Positions 54,538 to 63,926 of a stretch of 64,000 nt of DNA are shown piece by piece. Source of the stretch: Streptococcus cristatus (GTDB lineage: Bacteria > Bacillota > Bacilli > Lactobacillales > Streptococcaceae); contig NZ_RJNA01000010.1 of assembly GCF_003943815.1 (NCBI RefSeq), positions 251 through 64,250 of the forward strand, given 5' to 3'. Each line of letters begins with the position of its first letter. Positions within the stretch are counted from its first letter, which is position 1. The position numbers and the translations under genes were made by a program. A model generated the notes under the pieces. That model was not told where the DNA came from, made no database searches, and saw nothing but the letters and a program-made list of their open reading frames with translations.

Positions 54538-55438
54538 CTTCAATTTCCCCGCTTTCTGATTCAGTTACTGGAGCAGCTACGACTGTACGTTGGCTGTTTT
54601 TGAAGTGTTGTACTGCAAGGAAGACACCAATGATGGCGATACCAATCATAGATACACTCTTGAAGTTGTTAACAAAAGTAATAGCTTGTTCTTTTGGAAG
54701 TTTAGAGAACACTTCAGAACCAACAATGCTAGACACTGCAGCACCCAGGCTTTGAACATTACTGTAAAGCACTGTCAACATAGCTGTCAAGCCAAATCCA
54801 AGTGCCAAGTAGTGAAGGTTGCGTTTCACTGGAAGATAACGAAGCAAGATTGCAAATCCAAGACCTGGAAGCATTTGACCTGCAAGTTTCAAACCGTTTG
54901 CCAACCATTGTACATTACCGAGACCTGTAACAACAGTTTCTACAAAAGCTCCACCAAAGGCAAGGGCAAAGAAAACTGGGAGGGCACGAGAAAGAGCCCA
55001 AGGAATCGCACCAAGAAGATAGTTGCGTTCGATGCCTTTGTAGTCAAAGCGTTCAATCGCAGCATCCACACGGTGAGCGAAGTAAGTTGTCGTCATACGA
55101 CCAAGAATGTCGAAGTATGTCAACAAAGTTGCTACTGGCACAGCGATTGTAGCAATAGCAAGCTCTGGATCAAGACCTTGAGCTACTGAGAAGGCAGTTG
55201 CAAGAACGGCACCAGAAGTAGCATCAATACGAGAAGCACCACCGAAGGTACCAACACCGAGTACCACCAATTGAAGGTTGGCACCAATCAATAAACCTGT
55301 AGGTAAATCTCCCATGATAAGACCTGTGATAAATCCAGCAAATACAGGTGAACCTGCTGAAGAAACGATCGTCAACTCATCACAGATTTGATAAGCTGAG
55401 TACAGAGTGAGTAGTAAAATTTGCCACCATTGTATCAT
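54524..55438 (-). CDS. PTS mannose-family EIIC component
   Basis: A 304-residue membrane protein with GFITGLIMGDLPTGLLIGAN near 32 and GTFGGASRIDATSGAVLATA near 62, typical of EIIC in Man/Gal/GalNAc systems. It has about eight hydrophobic stretches and a charged tail ending EIEDDEF. AGGAGG precedes its ATG. Confidence 0.93.
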   Translation of the reverse strand: MIQWWQILLLTLYSAYQICDELTIVSSAGSPVFAGFITGLIMGDLPTGLLIGANLQLVVLGVGTFGGASRIDATSGAVLATAFSVAQGLDPELAIATIAVPVATLLTYFDILGRMTTTYFAHRVDAAIERFDYKGIERNYLLGAIPWALSRALPVFFALAFGGAFVETVVTGLGNVQWLANGLKLAGQMLPGLGFAILLRYLPVKRNLHYLALGFGLTAMLTVLYSNVQSLGAAVSSIVGSEVFSKLPKEQAITFVNNFKSVSMIGIAIIGVFLAVQHFKNSQRTVVAAPVTESESGEIEDDEF

Positions 55439-55464
55439 GACAATGACCTCCTAAAAATTTTTCC

Positions 55465-55941
55465 TTATTTTAACAAATTCATAAAATCCGCAACCGGATC
55501 ATTTGGAACCATCTGAGCTGTCAGCTTCACTCCTTTTTCATGCAGCTTGTGAAAAGCTTCCACATCCGCATCAACCACATTGATAGAGCGAGTGATGGGG
55601 CGAGTTTCGTCTGACTGAGACATATTTCCGACATTCAGTGTTTCCAGTGGAACACCAGCTTCTACCAAACGAAGGAAACGGTCTGGTTTGCGAGCGACGA
55701 TAAAGAGTCGTTGTGAGTCATACTTACCAGCCAAGATGTTTTCTGCCGCTTTAGCGATTGGCAAAATGCTGAGCTTCACTCCTGGCGGCGTTGCCAACTT
55801 GAGTCCGCTCTTTTCGATAGCATTTTCAGCTACCTCATCGTCAATCACCATAATGCGTGAAATGTTGAGCTTGGTAGTCCAGAGATTGGCTACCTGTCCA
55901 TGGATCAAACGTCCATCGATACGTGCACCTACTATTGTCAT
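55465..55941 (-). CDS. PTS mannose-family EIIB component
   Basis: A 158-residue EIIB with the phosphorylated histidine in ARIDGRLIHGQVANLW near residue 15 and RLFIVARKPDRFLRLVEAGV near 85. It transfers phosphate to the sugar as it enters. Its ATG overlaps the beta-galactosidase stop codon (ATGA), showing tight coupling. Confidence 0.94.
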   Translation of the reverse strand: MTIVGARIDGRLIHGQVANLWTTKLNISRIMVIDDEVAENAIEKSGLKLATPPGVKLSILPIAKAAENILAGKYDSQRLFIVARKPDRFLRLVEAGVPLETLNVGNMSQSDETRPITRSINVVDADVEAFHKLHEKGVKLTAQMVPNDPVADFMNLLK

Positions 55942-57725
55942 AAATTTTCCCCCTTTATTGTTTTAAATGTAGGTTGGTTAACTAAGTTAATTGATTCTTC
56001 ATATTCCCCTTCCGTTTCAAAAATGATGATTCGGTTATGTCCTTCTTTCAGAAGGCTATGAGGAATATAAAGCGATAAGGTTGGTCCGACATTCCAGAAA
56101 CGGCCTATGTTGACGCCATTTACAAAGGCAAGACCCTTTCCAAAACCGGACAAGTCTAAATAAGTATCTTTAAGCGCTTTCATTTTGAAGTCAAAAGCGT
56201 AGAAAGCTGGTTCTTCTGGCTGCCATCCTTTTGAAAAATCAATGTTTTCAATGTTTTCAAAAGAAAGTGGATACTGCTGCCAATTCAGCAAGAAGTGTAA
56301 ATCCTTACAAACACCCGTCCGAATCCCTTTTCGCTGGGTATCTGCTAAGAACTTATGCCCGTAATTGACCCGCCCCATGTTTTCCATCAGGACGTCAATA
56401 CGGTGGGTGGTTTTCTTTTCTCCAGCAACAAAGATATCTTGACCAATCTCTGCTTGATACTGGGTTGACATAAGCTTGCCGTCCACAAAGAGCTGCATCC
56501 GATCGCGCCCATCAATCACTCGAATTTTTTCCTCATCCGCATCCCAGCTGGCTTCGGTACGGTAAAGCAAGTAGCCATAGCTCTGCCCCAAATCCTCCAT
56601 TTTAACAGGATAGAGACTCTCTACTGGCTGGGCCAAATCAGCTAATGTCTCAAACAAACTCACCTTCTCACTCAGAGCAATGTCTCTCAATTCAAAAGAT
56701 TCCTTTGTGAGCGGTTTCATTTTTGGGTACTCAGGATAGTAGGTCTCCATCATTTTTTGCACTGCAAAATATTTCGGAGTTGGATTTCCCTGTTCATCGA
56801 GCAGGGCATCATAATCATACGAAGTCACCTGTGGTAAATCCGTCACCCCTCTGGCCGAGCAGCCATTCATGAAGCCAAAATTGGTACCGCCATGAAACAT
56901 ATAGAGGTTGATAGAGCCTTGTTTCAGAACCTCATGGACAGCTTGAGCCAGTTCCTCAGGATCCCTTTTGATAATTGGTTCTTTCCAACGATTGAACCAA
57001 CCATCCCAAAACTCCATACACATGAGCGGCCATTTTTTGCCATGCTCATCAAAGAATTCCTGCATCTGAGCAAAATTATAATCTGCCTTGGAGCCGAAAT
57101 TTCCTGTAACAAATAAATCTTCCTCAATCAGCGTGCCGGCTCTCAGCGTCGCCCGCCAAGGACCATCCGATGTAAAGAGCGGACAATCAAGGCCTCGGTC
57201 CAACATCATCTGCCGAATCGCTCTCAGGTAGTCTTTATCCTCCCCGTAAGAGCCATATTCATTTTCCACTTGCATCATGAGGATATTCCCACCCTTGTCC
57301 AAGAGCCTTGGAACCAGGCGAGGAAGCAACTCATCATAGTAGTCTGCAACAGCCTGAAGATAAGGAGCATCAGAAGAACGGATTCTCATATCCTCAGTCA
57401 AGAGCCAGGCTGGCATGCCGCCAAATTCCCACTCCGCACAGATAAAGGGCGAAGGGCGAACGATGGCATATAAGCCTAAATCTTGAGCAATCTGAAGAAA
57501 CTTCTCAATATCTAAAATCCCTTGAAAGTCAAACTGGCCTTTCTTTGGCTCGTGCATGTTCCAAGGAACATAGGTCTCAACTGTATTGAAGCCCAGAGCT
57601 TTGAGATTATAGAGCGAGTGATACCAGTCTTCCGGCTGAATCCGGAAATAGTGAATCGCTCCCGATAAAATCTTAAACTCCTGACCATCCAAGTAGAAAG
57701 AAGAGCCTATTTCAAATCTCTTCAT
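55938..57725 (-). CDS. bgaC: GH35 beta-galactosidase (BgaC-like)
   Basis: A 595-residue glycoside hydrolase of family 35. GAIHYFRIQPEDWYHSLYNLK and TYVPWNMHEP lie near the start. The acid/base Glu is in MQVENEYGSYG near 155, and the nucleophile Glu in CMEFWDGWF near 230. C-terminal beta domains follow. The pneumococcal homologue BgaC releases galactose from Gal-beta-1,3-GlcNAc. There is no signal peptide or LPXTG motif. It is the first gene of the operon. Confidence 0.93.
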   Translation of the reverse strand: MKRFEIGSSFYLDGQEFKILSGAIHYFRIQPEDWYHSLYNLKALGFNTVETYVPWNMHEPKKGQFDFQGILDIEKFLQIAQDLGLYAIVRPSPFICAEWEFGGMPAWLLTEDMRIRSSDAPYLQAVADYYDELLPRLVPRLLDKGGNILMMQVENEYGSYGEDKDYLRAIRQMMLDRGLDCPLFTSDGPWRATLRAGTLIEEDLFVTGNFGSKADYNFAQMQEFFDEHGKKWPLMCMEFWDGWFNRWKEPIIKRDPEELAQAVHEVLKQGSINLYMFHGGTNFGFMNGCSARGVTDLPQVTSYDYDALLDEQGNPTPKYFAVQKMMETYYPEYPKMKPLTKESFELRDIALSEKVSLFETLADLAQPVESLYPVKMEDLGQSYGYLLYRTEASWDADEEKIRVIDGRDRMQLFVDGKLMSTQYQAEIGQDIFVAGEKKTTHRIDVLMENMGRVNYGHKFLADTQRKGIRTGVCKDLHFLLNWQQYPLSFENIENIDFSKGWQPEEPAFYAFDFKMKALKDTYLDLSGFGKGLAFVNGVNIGRFWNVGPTLSLYIPHSLLKEGHNRIIIFETEGEYEESINLVNQPTFKTIKGENL

Positions 57726-57744
57726 CTCCCTATTCCTCCTAGAT

Positions 57745-57802
57745 TTAAAACGCTTTCATTTCTTATTAATATTAATATAATAAACTTTTGCATAAATGTC
57801 AA
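57745..57802 (-). promoter_or_regulatory. bgaC operon promoter with cre
   Basis: Minus-strand TTGACA (57797-57802), 17-nt spacer, TATATT (57774-57779), then the cre AATGAAAGCGTTTTAA (57745-57760) just downstream. The divergent GntR gene starts at 57867, so its operator probably lies in this AT-rich 141-bp gap; AACAT and ATGTT half-sites near 57801-57825 are candidates. Confidence 0.75.
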
Positions 57803-57866
57803 CATTTTTTTAAAAAAATATGTTAAAATCAATATAGAGAGGGATAAAAAAAGAGAGGTGAGCATA

Positions 57867-58583
57867 ATGGCTATTCCTAAATATCAACAAATCAAAGATG
57901 ATTTAAAACAACAAATCATTTCTGGTAACTTTGAAAACGGTGATAGATTCTACACAGAAGCTGAATTAATCAAGATGTTCAATGTTAGTTCCATCACCGT
58001 TGTCCGCGCTTTGAACGAACTTGCGAATGATGGCTACATCATCCGTCAGCAAGGAAAGGGAACATTTGTTTCACGCGCAAGAAAACACAAGCGTGTGGAA
58101 TTCTCTGATATCGAAACTTTCCCTATCCAAAAGGATAAGGTGACTGTTCTGTCCATCGAACGTGGAAATGAATTGAGAATCTTGGAAAAACTAGAACTAA
58201 CACCGTCCCAGTTCTACTACAAGATTGACCGTATCAGAAGGACAGGCGATAAAGTCTATATCTATCACCAAACCTACATTCCTGAACAGTACATCAATCC
58301 AAACTATCCAGATTTGGACTACTACAGCTCGATCTACAATCGCTTCAAGACGGATTATCACATCCACATGAATGATGAGTATTTCGAAGAAACCAACGAA
58401 ATCGTCTTTCCAACGCCAAAAGACATCGCCAAGACCTTAGAAATTGATCCAAACTTCCCAACTGTGCATCAAGTCAAGATCACAAAACTGGAAAATACTG
58501 GACAAATCCTAGAGTACAGCGAAACCTACAAGCGTGGCGATTTCTTCAAAATCAAATTTATTTCTTCTAGTCGCGATCATTAA
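57867..58583 (+). CDS. GntR-family regulator with UTRA domain
   Basis: A 238-residue regulator. The N-terminal winged helix (about 1-70) has IPKYQQIKDDLKQQIISG and MFNVSSITVVRALNELANDGY. A C-terminal UTRA effector domain (about 85-238) follows. It is divergent from bgaC, so it is probably the local repressor of the galactoside operon responding to a phosphosugar. AGAGAGGTG lies before the ATG at 57867. Confidence 0.88.
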   Translation: MAIPKYQQIKDDLKQQIISGNFENGDRFYTEAELIKMFNVSSITVVRALNELANDGYIIRQQGKGTFVSRARKHKRVEFSDIETFPIQKDKVTVLSIERGNELRILEKLELTPSQFYYKIDRIRRTGDKVYIYHQTYIPEQYINPNYPDLDYYSSIYNRFKTDYHIHMNDEYFEETNEIVFPTPKDIAKTLEIDPNFPTVHQVKITKLENTGQILEYSETYKRGDFFKIKFISSSRDH

Positions 58584-58587
58584 TCTG

Positions 58588-58619
58588 AAAAACGATGGTT
58601 CTCATGAGCTGTCGTTTTT
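58588..58619 (+). terminator. terminator after the GntR gene
   Basis: AAAACGA pairs with TCGTTTT around an imperfect inner stem and is followed by TTCATTTCC. Between it and repeat copy 4 (58620-58819) I see only AT-rich sequence without genes. Confidence 0.65.
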
Positions 58620-58819
58620 CATTTCCTGACCAACTAGCCTATCCTTATTATAAACCTATCTATACCAATTTGCAAGGTATTTAAACGATTTTTGTTTAAT
58701 AAACATCAAAAAATGACAGAAAATAAACAGAATTTTTTAATTTCGTATATTTTTTTAGTATTCTAGGACTGAAAACCAACAAAAACGGAACTTTCTATAT
58801 CAGGCGAGAATATAAAAAA

Positions 58820-58996
58820 GAGAGGCTGGGACAAAAGTCCTAGCCTCTCAATTGTCTTTGGATTGTCGAGCAAGACGCAGTGGTTGAGTGGGCTCTACTA
58901 CGCTGATTTCATCAGCTTTTACAGCCCTACTCAACTGTGCGGAGGTGGGACGACGAAATCGAATTCTAACCAATTACCGATTTCTGTCCCACTCTC
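58820..58996. repeat. three-hairpin intergenic repeat, copy 4 (inverted)
   Basis: The best preserved copy: hairpin C is GAGAGGCTGGGAC/GTCCTAGCCTCTC, hairpin B is intact, and hairpin A ends TGTCCCACTCTC followed by ATCTTTTTTG. It lies between the converging GntR and purB genes. It should terminate purB-side transcripts as well as plus-strand ones. Confidence 0.85.
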
Positions 58997-59007
58997 ATCT
59001 TTTTTGT

Positions 59008-60303
59008 TTAATCCAGCCCCACGCGCTTGAAGATTTCACCCACGCGCTTGGTGTAGTATGCAGGGTTAAAGATTTCGTCGATTTCTTCCTGAGTCAGACG
59101 AGAAGTGACTTCTGGATCCGCTTCGAGCAGAGGCTTGAAGTCTACTTGATTGTCCCAAGACTGGGCAGTCTTTGGCTGCACCAGGTCATAGGCTTGCTCA
59201 CGGGTCATGCCTTTCTCAATCAAGGTCAACATGGCACGTTGGCTAAAGATAAGACCAAAAGTTGAGTTCATGTTGCGAATCATGTTTTCTGGGAAAACTG
59301 TCAAGTTCTTGACAATATTTCCAAAACGGTTGAGCATGTAGTCAATCAAGATGGTCGTATCTGGTGTGATGATCCGCTCAGCTGATGAGTGAGAGATGTC
59401 ACGTTCGTGCCAGAGAACTACGTTCTCATAGGCTGTAATCATGTGGCCACGGATAACACGCGCCAGACCTGTCATGTTTTCAGAACCGATAGGGTTGCGT
59501 TTGTGAGGCATAGCAGAGCTACCTTTTTGCCCCTTAGCAAAGAACTCTTCGACTTCGCGCTGCTCAGATTTTTGTAGGCCGCGAATCTCAGTCGCCATAC
59601 GTTCGATGGAAGTTGCGATGCTGGCAAGAACTGCAAAGTACTCAGCGTGAAGGTCACGAGGAAGGACCTGTGTTGAGATTTCTTGAGCACGGATACCAAG
59701 CTTGTCGCAGACGTATTGCTCTACAAATGGTGGGATGTTGGCAAAGTTACCAACCGCACCAGAGATCTTACCAGCTTCCACACCAGCAGCCGCATGCTCG
59801 AAACGCTCGATATTGCGCTTCATTTCACTGTACCAAGTCGCCAATTTAAGACCAAAAGTTGTCGGCTCAGCATGCACACCGTGGGTACGACCCATCATGA
59901 TGGTAAACTTGTGCTCCTTAGCCTTGTCAGCGATGATGTTAGTGAAGTTTTCAAGATCACGACGGATGATGTCGTTGGCCTGCTTATAGAGGTAACCGTA
60001 GGCCGTATCCACCACGTCAGTAGAAGTCAAGCCATAGTGAACCCACTTACGCTCTTCACCAAGCGTCTCAGAAACCGCACGCGTGAAAGCCACCACATCA
60101 TGGCGAGTCTCTTGCTCAATCTCCAAAATACGGTCGATGTCAAAGTCCGCTTTCTCGCGAATCAAAGCCACATCTTCCTTGGGAATCTCACCCAGCTCAG
60201 CCCAGGCCTCATCAGCCAGAATCTCTACCTCCAGCCAAGCCTTGTACTTATTTTCCTCAGTCCAAATGTTCGCCATTTCGGGGCGAGAATAACGGTTGAT
60301 CAT
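59008..60303 (-). CDS. purB: adenylosuccinate lyase
   Basis: A 431-residue lyase acting twice in purine synthesis, on SAICAR and on adenylosuccinate. [14 protein letters not shown] near 140 carries a catalytic His, and the fumarase/lyase signature [15 protein letters not shown] near 265 contains the flexible catalytic Ser loop. It is the last gene of the purE-purK cluster and follows the AT-rich gene by 18 bases. Confidence 0.97.
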   Translation of the reverse strand: MINRYSRPEMANIWTEENKYKAWLEVEILADEAWAELGEIPKEDVALIREKADFDIDRILEIEQETRHDVVAFTRAVSETLGEERKWVHYGLTSTDVVDTAYGYLYKQANDIIRRDLENFTNIIADKAKEHKFTIMMGRTHGVHAEPTTFGLKLATWYSEMKRNIERFEHAAAGVEAGKISGAVGNFANIPPFVEQYVCDKLGIRAQEISTQVLPRDLHAEYFAVLASIATSIERMATEIRGLQKSEQREVEEFFAKGQKGSSAMPHKRNPIGSENMTGLARVIRGHMITAYENVVLWHERDISHSSAERIITPDTTILIDYMLNRFGNIVKNLTVFPENMIRNMNSTFGLIFSQRAMLTLIEKGMTREQAYDLVQPKTAQSWDNQVDFKPLLEADPEVTSRLTQEEIDEIFNPAYYTKRVGEIFKRVGLD

Positions 60304-60321
60304 GATATTTCTCCTTGATTC

Positions 60322-61182
60322 TTATCTACCTAATAGTAGTGACGATATAATATTACCTAAAGTACCTGATACCATATCTTTAATGAACTGTTGATTAAAA
60401 AACGTTGCGTTTTCTTTAACAATTACAGTAAACTCAGTCTCATTATTTTTATTAGCCGCATCAAGTAATTTCTTTAAAATTTCAACAGTTTGTTCAGATA
60501 AAACAGAAGAATTACTAATAAGCTGTTGAAGCTGTTGAGAAAGTTCGGGCCAAGGGAAGGCAATATTAGCATCTATGCTGGATTTTCCTATTTTAGAATC
60601 TTTAATAATACTTGAATTGACATTATTATCACCTTTTATTGCGACATTATTCTCTGAACCAAAATTATTTCCAATTACATTATCATTGCCCGACACATTT
60701 GTTTGAGATACCTCCTTTTCATAGATATTTTTACTATCATAATTCTCGATATTTTGATTTTTTATATCGATGTATATATTTTCCGCTTTATTACCAAAAG
60801 ATTCAGTAATAATATTAAAAACAGTATCTCTAAATTTAGCGTCTTCAAAATACAATAAATAATTCCGGCTCGACCCCAAATTAAACACTATATAATATTT
60901 TGACTTCAAATGATTTTGATGTTTATTATAAACATACCACGCATACAGACCAAAAAATACTAAACCTAGAAATGGTGGGATTAATCCAATAATAAATAGA
61001 ACTATCAAAATGATTATATCTAGTAGTGTAACTGGTGATTTAAACTCATTTTTGCTTAACATAGATAAATTTGTTATTTGGATGCTATTATTTCTAGTGA
61101 TAATTGCATTATTTTTTATAGTTAAGCCATCAGTTTCAATAGTATATCCATTCTCAACGCTCTTTAATAACTCAGGTATCAT
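60322..61182 (-). CDS. AT-rich hypothetical membrane protein with Asn/Gly-rich repeats, inserted in the pur cluster
   Basis: 286 residues, not recognised. Residues 1-50 look like beta strands (TIETDGLTIKNNAIITRN). Two membrane helices span about 52-82. A domain at 95-130 follows, then an Asn/Gly-rich stretch (about 160-205: SGNDNVIGNN, GSENNVAIKGDNN) that looks like a short beta-solenoid. The helical C-terminus (about 210-286) contains two long helices. Codons are much richer in A/T than in purB or purK, suggesting transfer. It has AAAGGAG before the ATG and lies in line with racemase and purB genes. Confidence 0.6.
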   Translation of the reverse strand: MIPELLKSVENGYTIETDGLTIKNNAIITRNNSIQITNLSMLSKNEFKSPVTLLDIIILIVLFIIGLIPPFLGLVFFGLYAWYVYNKHQNHLKSKYYIVFNLGSSRNYLLYFEDAKFRDTVFNIITESFGNKAENIYIDIKNQNIENYDSKNIYEKEVSQTNVSGNDNVIGNNFGSENNVAIKGDNNVNSSIIKDSKIGKSSIDANIAFPWPELSQQLQQLISNSSVLSEQTVEILKKLLDAANKNNETEFTVIVKENATFFNQQFIKDMVSGTLGNIISSLLLGR

Positions 61183-61234
61183 TATATTCTCCTTTAAATT
61201 AAATCTAAATTTAATGATTGTTCATTCCAACATT

Positions 61235-61924
61235 TTACTCTACCGCCCACTCTGCTGCTTTCTCTGCATGGATCACTGTTGTGTCGTAGAGTGGCAGGTC
61301 AGTGTAGGATTGCTTGACGAGGAGACCAATCTCGGTACAGCCCAAGATAACAGCTTCTGCGCCTGCTTTTTTCAAATTATCTATAACGGCAAGATAAGTC
61401 TGCTTTGAGCTTTCTTTGATATCTCCCAGACAGAGTTCGTCATAAATAATTCGATTGACCTCTGTAATACCAGCTTGGTCTGGAATCAGCACTTCTAACC
61501 CAGACTCTATTAATTTTTCCTTGTAAAAATCTTGAGTCATGGTGTATTTGGTCCCTAGGAGGCCGACTCTTTGAATCCCGTCAGCCAACAAGGCCTGCGC
61601 AGTTGCTTGCGCAATATGCAAGATTGGAATCGTAATCTGCTCCTGTATCTGCGGAACAAGCTTGTGCATAGTGTTGGTGCAAATAACAATGAAATCCGCA
61701 CCTGCTTGCTCCAGGCGCTTAGCAACATCTGCCAAAAGTTGACCGCTTTTCTCCCAGTCTCCGACTGCCTGATAATGCTCAATCTCTGCAAAATCAACAC
61801 TATAAAGTAGAATCTTAGCAGAATGCAGGCCACCCAGCTCTTTTTTGATGGTTTCATTAATAATTTGGTAGTAAGATGTGGTGCTTTCCCAACTCATACC
61901 ACCAATCAGACCGATAGTTTTCAT
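61235..61924 (-). CDS. aspartate/glutamate racemase family protein
   Basis: A 229-residue racemase of the Asp/Glu/hydantoin type. GLIGGMSWESTTSYYQIIN begins the fold. The two catalytic cysteines are in VICTNTMHK near 83 and LGCTEIGLL near 195, as in aspartate racemases. It could supply D-aspartate for the cell wall cross-bridge or D-amino-acid metabolism. It lies in the pur cluster, three bases after the small ORF. Confidence 0.85.
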   Translation of the reverse strand: MKTIGLIGGMSWESTTSYYQIINETIKKELGGLHSAKILLYSVDFAEIEHYQAVGDWEKSGQLLADVAKRLEQAGADFIVICTNTMHKLVPQIQEQITIPILHIAQATAQALLADGIQRVGLLGTKYTMTQDFYKEKLIESGLEVLIPDQAGITEVNRIIYDELCLGDIKESSKQTYLAVIDNLKKAGAEAVILGCTEIGLLVKQSYTDLPLYDTTVIHAEKAAEWAVE

Positions 61925-61927
61925 AGA

Positions 61928-62155
61928 CTAATTAAACTCCTCCTTGCTTATCGATACCGATGGATAGTGCGGCAAGCTACTTAGCTCTGTATCCAATGGC
62001 AAGTCATAGATAGCCAGATAACTGTCTGGATATTGAATCTTTAATTCCTGATATTTGGCTTTTACTTTTTCATGGTCGGCACTGGCAAAGAGCACTTCCA
62101 CAACAGCTCCAGTTTTGTCTTTTTCCACAAAAGCATTAACGATGATTTGAATCAT
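61928..62155 (-). CDS. small conserved hypothetical protein between purK and the racemase
   Basis: 75 residues starting MIQIIVNAFVEKDKTGAVVE, soluble and acidic at the end. The layout of strand, turn, helix (HEKVKAKYQELK) and strand suggests a small alpha/beta fold. The equivalent position after purK in pneumococci also holds a small hypothetical gene. No function can be assigned. AGGG lies before the ATG. Confidence 0.65.
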   Translation of the reverse strand: MIQIIVNAFVEKDKTGAVVEVLFASADHEKVKAKYQELKIQYPDSYLAIYDLPLDTELSSLPHYPSVSISKEEFN

Positions 62156-62164
62156 AGACTTGCC

Positions 62165-63256
62165 CTAAAAATCAATCCCTTTCCCAAACTCCTCAACCTC
62201 ATCTGGCACATCACTAAACAAAGTCACATGCCCCATCTTGCGGTTGTGCTTCGCTTCTATTTTACCATACAGGTGGAGGTGGGCGCTTGGATTTTCTGTG
62301 ACATATTTTTCAGCGGCCTCGACATGCTGGCCGAGAACATTGAGCATGACGGCTGGTGCATGCAGGTGGATAGCTGGCAATGGTGCTCCCAGAACACCGA
62401 GAATATGGGTGTCAAACTGCGAGAAGTCGCAGGCTTCGATAGAATAATGCCCAGAGTTGTGTGGGCGTGGGGCGATTTCATTGACAATGATGTCATCAGC
62501 TGTCGCAAACATTTCCACGCAGAGGGTTCCAGATAAGTTAAGCTGGTCTGCGATTCGCACCGCCATGGCTTTTGCCTTATCTGCTATACTTTCTGAAATG
62601 CGAGCAGGCACGATGGTCTTAGACAAAATATTGTTGCGGTGGATATTTTCCTGAACTGGAAAAACCGTCACATCCTTACCGTTACCAGAAACAATGACAG
62701 AAATCTCAAGGTCGAAGTTGACGAACTCTTCCAAAACGCAGTCTGCTGAGTCGGCTAGCGCATAGGCTTCTTCCAAATCTTCTGCCGAGCGAATCACCTT
62801 TTGCCCATGTCCATCATAGCCACCTGTCGCAGTCTTGAGGACATAGTTTTTCGATAGGTCAATATCTGCCAAGTCTTGGCTTGAAGTCACAACCTTGTAG
62901 GGTGCCACAGTGACTTGTGCCTTGTTTGCGAGGAAGTCCTTTTCAAAAATGCGATTTTGAGAAATGCGGAGCAGGTCTGTTCCTTGAGGGAGTTGTCCAT
63001 CCTTGATAACAGCATCCAAACCGTCAGCATCAACATTCTCAAATTCATAAGTGAGGACATCGCAACGCTCCGCCAGCTGACAAAGGGCATCCACATCGTT
63101 ATAAGGCGCCACGATGATTTCCGCCACACGAGAGGCAGGGCAATCCGCTGCAGGATCCAGCGTGATGACCTTGTGCCCCATGTAGATAGCAGAAATGGCC
63201 ATCATCTGACCCAGCTGGCCGCCACCGATAATTCCGATTGTTTTAGATGAGCTCAT
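62165..63256 (-). CDS. purK: N5-carboxyaminoimidazole ribonucleotide synthase
   Basis: A 363-residue ATP-grasp enzyme that carboxylates AIR with bicarbonate and ATP. The N-terminus has [20 protein letters not shown]-grasp segments include [17 protein letters not shown] near 150 and [13 protein letters not shown] near 185, and [17 protein letters not shown] near 265 carries the metal ligands. GAGGAG precedes the ATG at 63256, inside the last codons of purE, so the two are coupled. Confidence 0.96.
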   Translation of the reverse strand: MSSSKTIGIIGGGQLGQMMAISAIYMGHKVITLDPAADCPASRVAEIIVAPYNDVDALCQLAERCDVLTYEFENVDADGLDAVIKDGQLPQGTDLLRISQNRIFEKDFLANKAQVTVAPYKVVTSSQDLADIDLSKNYVLKTATGGYDGHGQKVIRSAEDLEEAYALADSADCVLEEFVNFDLEISVIVSGNGKDVTVFPVQENIHRNNILSKTIVPARISESIADKAKAMAVRIADQLNLSGTLCVEMFATADDIIVNEIAPRPHNSGHYSIEACDFSQFDTHILGVLGAPLPAIHLHAPAVMLNVLGQHVEAAEKYVTENPSAHLHLYGKIEAKHNRKMGHVTLFSDVPDEVEEFGKGIDF

Positions 63257-63734
63257 TCGTAGACTCCTCAGCGATTTTTCCTTGTTCCTCTGCAAAATCA
63301 GCTAGCGCTGCTGCTAGGTCTTGGTCTTCAATGGCCAAGATTCGCAAGGCAGTCAGGGCAGCGTTGGTTGCACCCGCTTCACCGATTGCCATAGTTGCCA
63401 CTGGCACACCGCCTGGCATCTGCACAATAGAGTAAAGGGAGTCCAGACCGTTGAGAGCACGAGATTTGACCGGTACGCCGATGACAGGCAGAGTAGTCTT
63501 AGCCGCTACCATTCCTGGCAAATGGGCTGCACCGCCTGCACCAGCTATGATAACCTTGATGCCGCGACTACGGGCTTCTTCCGCATGTCTGAACATGAGG
63601 TCTGGAGTACGGTGGGCAGAGACAACCTTCTTTTCGTAGACTACACCGAAGCGGTCTAGGACTTCGGCAGTTTTTTGCATGGTGGCCCAGTCGGATTTGG
63701 AACCCATGATGATGGAAATTACTGGTTTAGTCAT
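63243..63734 (-). CDS. purE: N5-carboxyaminoimidazole ribonucleotide mutase
   Basis: A 163-residue class I PurE that moves the carboxyl group made by Pur[13 protein letters not shown] near 8 and [10 protein letters not shown] near 40 hold the conserved Ser and His. [16 protein letters not shown] follows near 70. The ATG at 63734 has AAAGGAAAAATT upstream; the longer frame reaches back into the leader. It is the first gene of the cluster that ends with purB. Confidence 0.96.
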   Translation of the reverse strand: MTKPVISIIMGSKSDWATMQKTAEVLDRFGVVYEKKVVSAHRTPDLMFRHAEEARSRGIKVIIAGAGGAAHLPGMVAAKTTLPVIGVPVKSRALNGLDSLYSIVQMPGGVPVATMAIGEAGATNAALTALRILAIEDQDLAAALADFAEEQGKIAEESTNELI

Positions 63735-63894
63735 AATTTTTCCTTTTCTTCCTTTCAACAATCACCTTAGGTTGTGAGGGACGACAGCAGCCACCAAAGG
63801 TGTCTCATGCCTAAATCGGAAGCCCAAAGTCTTCCGATTTCCCTAAACGATTGGCTTTGTTAGCCAATCATTTTTTCACAACGGTGGTGATTGT
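63735..63894 (-). promoter_or_regulatory. long multi-helix 5' leader of purE, candidate cis-regulatory RNA
   Basis: The predicted transcript starts close to 63891-63894. AACAATCACC at its 5' end (63885-63894) pairs with GGTGATTGTT (63757-63766) just before the ribosome binding site. Inside, GTTGTGA (63876-63882) pairs with TCACAAC (63771-63777). Two strong hairpins follow, GATTGGCT/AGCCAATC (63849-63870) and AATCGGAAG/CTTCCGATT (63815-63840), and a short CACC/GGTG. This is a closed multi-branched fold. I do not recognise it as a known riboswitch. Confidence 0.6.
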
Positions 63895-63897
63895 TTT

Positions 63898-63926
63898 ATA
63901 TTAGCTCGCCAACGCTCGCAAATCAA
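63898..63926 (-). promoter_or_regulatory. promoter of the purE operon
   Basis: Minus-strand TTGATT (63921-63926), 17-nt spacer, TAATAT (63898-63903). Start predicted near 63891, exactly at the outer arm of the leader structure. The remaining bases to 64000 show no gene. Confidence 0.65.

Noticed and set aside
54590-55189. A 199-codon plus-strand open frame opposite the EIIC gene
   Set aside because: Antisense to a well-conserved PTS gene, with low-complexity composition and no ribosome binding site.
59683-60318. A 211-codon plus-strand open frame opposite purB
   Set aside because: It lies fully antisense to a clear purB, shows no family features, and similar long antisense frames occur opposite other conserved genes here.
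63735-63894. Known ZTP (pfl) or purine riboswitch in the purE leader
   Set aside because: I could not find the conserved cores of either class; the leader is reported only as an unassigned structured RNA.
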